Assembly (NCBI GenBank): GCA_003245395.1
Contig: QKDF01000200.1
Coordinates: 1-6,404 of the forward strand
DNA length: 6,404 nt
Reading direction: 5' to 3'
Source of the DNA: Clostridia bacterium
GTDB taxonomy: Bacteria > Bacillota > Clostridia > Oscillospirales > Oscillospiraceae
Below the pieces are notes generated by a model, which did not search any database, was not told the DNA's origin, and saw nothing but the letters and a program-made list of their open reading frames with translations. Positions 4,281 to 6,404 of the stretch are shown here, in pieces; the first letter of the stretch is position 1; each line of letters begins with the position of its first letter. The translations under genes were made by a program, and so were the position numbers.

Positions 4281-4463
4281 GTCGCCGTCATTTTCTATAA
4301 ATTACGCTTTTGAATTTTGTCTATTATTTTTATTTAAATTCAGTCATTTTGCTTCCATTTTACAATATTTGTAAAAAAGTTGACGATACTCTGACGATAC
4401 TTTGACGAATTTTCGGGGATTTTTAGGGCCTTTATAAAGCAATTCCAAACAATACAAGAAAAA
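4281..4463. other. AT-rich junction segment without genes
   Basis: This 183-bp stretch between integrase and terminator is markedly AT-rich compared with both flanks. It contains the 11-bp-period repeat at 4381-4408, two copies of GTCATTTT (4287-4294, 4333-4340) and an inverted CGTCA (4286-4290) matching the TGACG core of the repeat. No gene is supported. The likely content is the integrase/excisionase binding arm of the attachment site. Confidence 0.55.
4381..4408. repeat. TGACGATACT direct repeats with an 11-bp period, candidate integrase arm sites
   Basis: TGACGATACT at 4381-4390 and 4392-4401, then TGACGA at 4403-4408. The one-turn spacing places all copies on the same face of the helix. 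Short direct repeats beside the core site are the usual arm-type sites bound by the N-terminal domain of tyrosine integrases. They lie 100 bp after the integrase stop and 100 bp from the tRNA-Tyr 3' end. Confidence 0.6.
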
Positions 4464-4497
4464 CCCTTGCGGCGCTCTTTTCTTAGAGCCGCAAGGG
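4464..4497. terminator. Bidirectional intrinsic terminator between integrase and tRNA operon
   Basis: CCCTTGCGGC (4464-4473) pairs perfectly with GCCGCAAGGG (4488-4497) around a 14-nt loop. A run of A precedes it and TTTTCTGCTTT follows, so it can end transcripts from both sides: the tRNA operon leftward (11 bases after the tRNA-Tyr CCA) and integrase rightward. Confidence 0.85.
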
Positions 4498-4507
4498 TTT
4501 TCTGCTT

Positions 4508-4592
4508 TGGTGGGGGAAGATGGATTCGAACCATCGAAGTCGTAGACAACAGATTTACAGTCTGCCCCATTTGACCGCTCTGGAATTCCCCC
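4508..4592 (-). tRNA. tRNA-Tyr (anticodon GUA)
   Basis: 85 nt including an encoded CCA. The acceptor GGGGGAA (4592-4586) pairs with TTCCCCC, discriminator A is at 4511 and CCA at 4510-4508. The anticodon GTA is at 4558-4556 in the loop CTGTAAA. The long variable arm marks a class II tRNA, as bacterial tRNA-Tyr should be. The T loop reads GGTTCGAATCC. It is the second gene of the leftward tRNA operon and the last one before the integrated element. Confidence 0.96.
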
Positions 4593-4601
4593 AAGTTGTA
4601 T

Positions 4602-4677
4602 TGGAGCTGGTGGACGGATTCGAACCCCCGACCTGCTGATTACAAATCAGCTGCTCTACCAGCTGAGCTACACCAGC
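4602..4677 (-). tRNA. tRNA-Thr (anticodon UGU)
   Basis: 76 nt including an encoded CCA (4604-4602). The acceptor GCTGGTG (4677-4671) pairs with CACCAGC, and the discriminator is T. The D arm reads AGCTCAGCTGGTAGAGC. The anticodon TGT (4644-4642) sits in TGATT-TGT-AATCA. The T arm is GGGGGTTCGAATCC. It lies 9 bases upstream of tRNA-Tyr and is the first gene after the promoter. Confidence 0.97.
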
Positions 4678-4696
4678 GTGTCCAACAGCAAGGTTT

Positions 4697-4725
4697 ATCT
4701 TAACAGATGATAAGAATTTTGTCAA
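4697..4725 (-). promoter_or_regulatory. Strong promoter of the tRNA-Thr/tRNA-Tyr operon
   Basis: On the minus strand, consensus TTGACA (4725-4720), a 17-bp spacer and TAAGAT (4702-4697). Predicted start near 4690, 13 bases before tRNA-Thr. Its strength fits a stable-RNA operon. Confidence 0.88.
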
Positions 4726-4753
4726 CACCGAAATTGTACTGGGAGGGATTTTT

Positions 4754-4939
4754 TTGCGTTTCTGTTTGCACGGGCCGCTGCCCGTTCTTTTGTGTTCATG
4801 CTGCGGCGCACAGCTGCAGCGCGGTGAGTCGTACTGGTATATAAACGGCGCGGCAGTCTGTGCCGACTGCCTGCCCGCATTTACTCGCAGTGAACTGGAG
4901 CCATTTCGCCGCATGCGGGGCGAGGAGGCGGTTTTATGA
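4754..4939 (+). CDS. Small zinc-ribbon-like protein
   Basis: A 61-residue protein starting at TTG (4754) with GGGAGG 7 bases upstream. Two cysteine pairs, Cys14/Cys17 (CSCCGAQL) and Cys36/Cys39 (VCADCL), are separated by a short strand segment (GESYWYINGAA), a treble-clef or ribbon zinc site. The tail is polar (FTRSELEPFRRMRGEE). No family function is recognised. The TGA overlaps the ATG of the next gene (ATGA), so translation is coupled. No clear promoter was found upstream; the space is taken by the divergent tRNA promoter. Together with the next two genes it looks like a small regulatory unit, which is inference. Confidence 0.72.
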   Translation: MRFCLHGPLPVLLCSCCGAQLQRGESYWYINGAAVCADCLPAFTRSELEPFRRMRGEEAVL

Positions 4940-5172
4940 CGCTGCTGGAACTGTCCGCCGTCTATCGTGAAAGCGCACGGATGCTGCGTCAGCGCATGCG
5001 GGAGTTGGACCGCAAAAAGAAACTCTGTGGAGAGGATCGAGAAGCTATCCGCAGGCTGGACCGCCGGATTGCTGATCTGGACCCGCTGCTGCGGGAAGCC
5101 CGGGAACTGGCCATCCTGACAGCAAGCTATTATGATAAGGGGTATCACAAAAATGAAAAATACACATTATAA
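4936..5172 (+). CDS. Small charged helical (coiled-coil) protein
   Basis: A 78-residue protein with no cysteine pair or membrane segment. Residues 4-65 are almost entirely helix-forming with a heptad-like pattern (LSAVYRESARMLRQRMREL, LDRRIADLDPLLREARELAIL). A short end follows, YYDKGYHKNEKYTL. Its start overlaps the preceding stop as ATGA, and its last 20 bases overlap the start of the sigma-like gene, so three genes form one translational cassette. It resembles conserved hypothetical proteins I recall from Oscillospiraceae. A partner role for the HTH protein is suggested by the overlap only. Confidence 0.75.
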   Translation: MTLLELSAVYRESARMLRQRMRELDRKKKLCGEDREAIRRLDRRIADLDPLLREARELAILTASYYDKGYHKNEKYTL

Positions 5173-5458
5173 CCGCCTGGGTGGCCGCGCTGGGGAGTGG
5201 TTTGGCGATCTGGCCGCCTGGCAGCGGGAAAGCTGCGCCGACAACACGGAACAGCTGGCCCGGATACAGCAAAAGCTGCGTCTGGCACGGGAGGAGGAAC
5301 TCACGCCGCGGCAGAGAGAGATTTTAACGATGCATTTCGACCAACAGATGACCATTGCCCAAATCGCGCGGGAGCTTAACGTTTGCTCCTCCACCGTGTC
5401 CAGAACCATTGAACGGGCAAAAAAGCGCCTGCGCCGGTGTCTGCAATATCTGCTGTAG
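5153..5458 (+). CDS. Sigma-70 region 4-like helix-turn-helix protein
   Basis: A 101-residue protein. Residues 50-98 are a sigma region 4/GerE-like HTH: LTPRQREILTMHFDQQMTIAQIARELNVCSSTVSRTIERAKKRLR. The N-terminal part (1-45) is an unassigned helical segment with no region 2, so it cannot melt promoters like a full sigma factor. It is more likely a YlxM-like regulator or a factor acting with a partner. An ATG at 5132 is in frame but lacks a ribosome binding site, while AAGGGG lies 10 bases before the ATG at 5153. It overlaps the previous gene by 20 bp. No hairpin terminator was seen before the next promoter. Confidence 0.82.
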   Translation: MKNTHYNRLGGRAGEWFGDLAAWQRESCADNTEQLARIQQKLRLAREEELTPRQREILTMHFDQQMTIAQIARELNVCSSTVSRTIERAKKRLRRCLQYLL

Positions 5459-5487
5459 CTGCGAAGAAAGTTTTACCTGTTTTCCCC

Positions 5488-5516
5488 TTGTGGATTCCTG
5501 ATTCAACCCGTATAAT
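5488..5516 (+). promoter_or_regulatory. Promoter of the YitT-family gene
   Basis: TTGTGG (5488-5493), a 17-bp spacer and a perfect TATAAT (5511-5516). Predicted start near 5523. The leader of about 44 nt holds a small CCGGA/TCCGG stem-loop (5535-5550) and GAGGAGG before the ATG. Confidence 0.8.
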
Positions 5517-5566
5517 GTGGGCAGAAGAACATCTCCGGATACTGTTCCGGCCTTGAGGAGGGCTTC

Positions 5567-6404
5567 ATGCTGTACGCAACACTTCACAACCGTTGGCTAA
5601 GGCTGCTGGTTGCTGTTTTTGGCCAGCTGCTCAGCGCGTTGGCGCTGAACCTGTTCATTGTCCCCCAGGGCCTGTATACCGGCGGTCTGATGGGCCTGTG
5701 CCAGTTGATCCGCACGCTTTTATCCACATACCTCCATATCAGTTGGGGGCGGTACGACGTGGCTGGCATCTTGTATTTTATATTGAACATCCCAATCCTG
5801 CTCTATGCGTGGAAAACCTTGGGCCGCGGCCTGGTGATTCGGACATTGGTATGCGCCACCGCTTTCTCTTTGTTTTACAGCGTAATCCCCGTACCCACAA
5901 CACCCATTGTGGCCGATGCGCTTACCTCATGTCTGCTGGGCGGCATTATCACCGGCGTGGCTGCGGGCATTGTGCTGACCTGCGGCTGCTCGGGCGGCGG
6001 GCTGGATATTGTGGGCCTGTGCCTGTCAAAGGGAAACTCGGGGCTGACCGTGGGCCGGTTCAGTCTGGTATTCAACGCCCTCCTTTATGGGGCGTGCCTG
6101 TTCTTGTTCGCCCCGTCGGTGGCCATCTATTCCGTAATCTACAACTTCTTTACTGCCATGGTAATGGATCGGATGCACCAGCAGAATATTTTTGTGCAGG
6201 CTACCATCTTTACCCGCAATCACCAGGATGACCTGGCCCAGTTTATTATCGAAAAGATCGGCCGCAGCGTCACCTACTGGCCCGGAACCGGCGCTTATAC
6301 CGGTGAAAATGTCTATGTGCTTTTCGTGTGTTTGTCCAAATACGAGATTGAGGAATTGCGTCACGCTGTCCATACCATCGACCCCCACGCGTTTTTGGTC
6401 ATTC
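5567..6404 (+). CDS. YitT-family membrane protein (DUF161 + DUF2179), 3' end outside window
   Basis: The ATG at 5567, with AGGAGG about 5 bases upstream, opens 279 codons with no stop before the window edge. Residues 12-35, 63-82, 90-108, 120-140 and 165-195 are hydrophobic membrane segments. Family-typical motifs are NLFIVPQGLYTGGLMGL (28-44) and CGCSGGGLDIVG (139-150). Residues 208-279 match the soluble DUF2179 domain (GRSVTYWPGTGAYTGENVYVLFVCLSKYEIEEL, ending DPHAFLVI). Judging from homologues, only about 10-15 residues are missing. YitT proteins are widespread Firmicutes inner-membrane proteins of unsettled function; transport has been proposed. The gene has its own promoter and appears to be host chromosome. 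Confidence 0.92.
   Translation, partial: MLYATLHNRWLRLLVAVFGQLLSALALNLFIVPQGLYTGGLMGLCQLIRTLLSTYLHISWGRYDVAGILYFILNIPILLYAWKTLGRGLVIRTLVCATAFSLFYSVIPVPTTPIVADALTSCLLGGIITGVAAGIVLTCGCSGGGLDIVGLCLSKGNSGLTVGRFSLVFNALLYGACLFLFAPSVAIYSVIYNFFTAMVMDRMHQQNIFVQATIFTRNHQDDLAQFIIEKIGRSVTYWPGTGAYTGENVYVLFVCLSKYEIEELRHAVHTIDPHAFLVI

Larger units (their letters stand above)
1..4510. mobile_element. Right-hand end of an integrative element (ICE/IME/prophage-like), left part outside the window
   Basis: Seen: a tyrosine integrase, two excisionase-like HTH genes, an XRE repressor with an ImmA-like partner, tandem AbrB regulators and a 3D-domain protein, ending 228 bp from the 3' end of a tRNA-Tyr gene. Known: tyrosine-recombinase elements often insert at tRNA 3' ends with the integrase gene next to the junction. 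Inferred: the element extends left beyond base 1 and its right boundary lies between about 4410 and the tRNA-Tyr 3' half. No relaxase, coupling ATPase, replication protein or phage structural gene is visible here, so ICE, IME and prophage cannot be told apart. The exact boundary is not determined because the opposite att copy is outside the window. Confidence 0.72.

Noticed and set aside
4340..5148. Minus-strand open frames across the tRNA genes (4340-4594, 4555-5148)
   Set aside because: They read through both tRNA genes, the terminator and the tRNA promoter. The translation is simply tRNA sequence in a reading frame.
5593..6231. Plus-strand open frame of 212 codons inside the YitT-family gene
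   Set aside because: It is out of frame with the YitT gene, whose motifs and membrane segments are clear. Its product is Cys/Pro/Arg-rich with no family features.
1..6404. CRISPR array, insertion sequence ends, rRNA, or toxin-antitoxin pair
   Set aside because: No regularly spaced repeats of CRISPR length, no transposase or terminal inverted repeats, and no recognisable rRNA were seen. The AbrB genes superficially recall MazE-type antitoxins, but they carry zinc ribbons and no toxin gene lies beside them.

Overview
The window looks like the right-hand end of an integrative element (ICE, IME or prophage-like) sitting next to a tRNA operon in a Gram-positive, moderately high-GC Clostridia genome. 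The best guess is a gut Oscillospiraceae/Ruminococcaceae relative. The grounds are sigma-A type promoters with 17-bp spacers, strong AGGAGG ribosome binding sites, frequent GTG and TTG starts, AbrB regulators with a C-terminal zinc ribbon, and a YitT-family membrane protein. The host assignment is inference; no species marker is present.

Element side (1 to about 4460). A leftward block runs from a promoter at 2211-2239. It holds two tiny excisionase-like helix-turn-helix genes joined by a GTGA overlap (2055-1882, 1885-1694), two paralogous AbrB/zinc-ribbon regulators (1574-1290, 1213-947), and a 50-residue protein coupled to the second AbrB gene by another GTGA overlap (950-798). Further left come a 3D-domain cell-wall protein with an N-terminal membrane anchor (605-66) and the possible start of another gene (69-1). 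A 50-codon gene on the plus strand (677-829) runs against this block and overlaps the 50-residue gene tail to tail. The rightward block starts at 2297: an XRE-family repressor, a short HEXXH (ImmA-like) protein, and a complete tyrosine integrase (3162-4280). The 2200-2297 region between the blocks looks like a genetic switch, with abutting divergent promoters and a 14-bp palindrome over the repressor promoter's -10.

Junction (4281-4510). An AT-rich stretch carries an 11-bp-period TGACGATACT repeat, the expected form of integrase arm sites. A GC-rich hairpin terminator follows, flanked by A and T runs.

Host side (4508-6404). tRNA-Thr(UGU) and tRNA-Tyr(GUA) are read leftward from a near-consensus promoter at 4697-4725. 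On the plus strand, three overlapping small genes follow: a zinc-ribbon protein, a charged helical protein and a sigma region 4-like protein. A promoter with a perfect TATAAT then drives a YitT-family membrane protein that runs off the window. That gene is open to the right edge and nearly full length.

Working model: the XRE repressor holds the xis-led operon silent, and the HEXXH protein inactivates the repressor on a signal. Excisionase-like proteins then direct the integrase to excise the element, probably at or near the tRNA-Tyr 3' end. Everything in this model beyond the gene families is inference.
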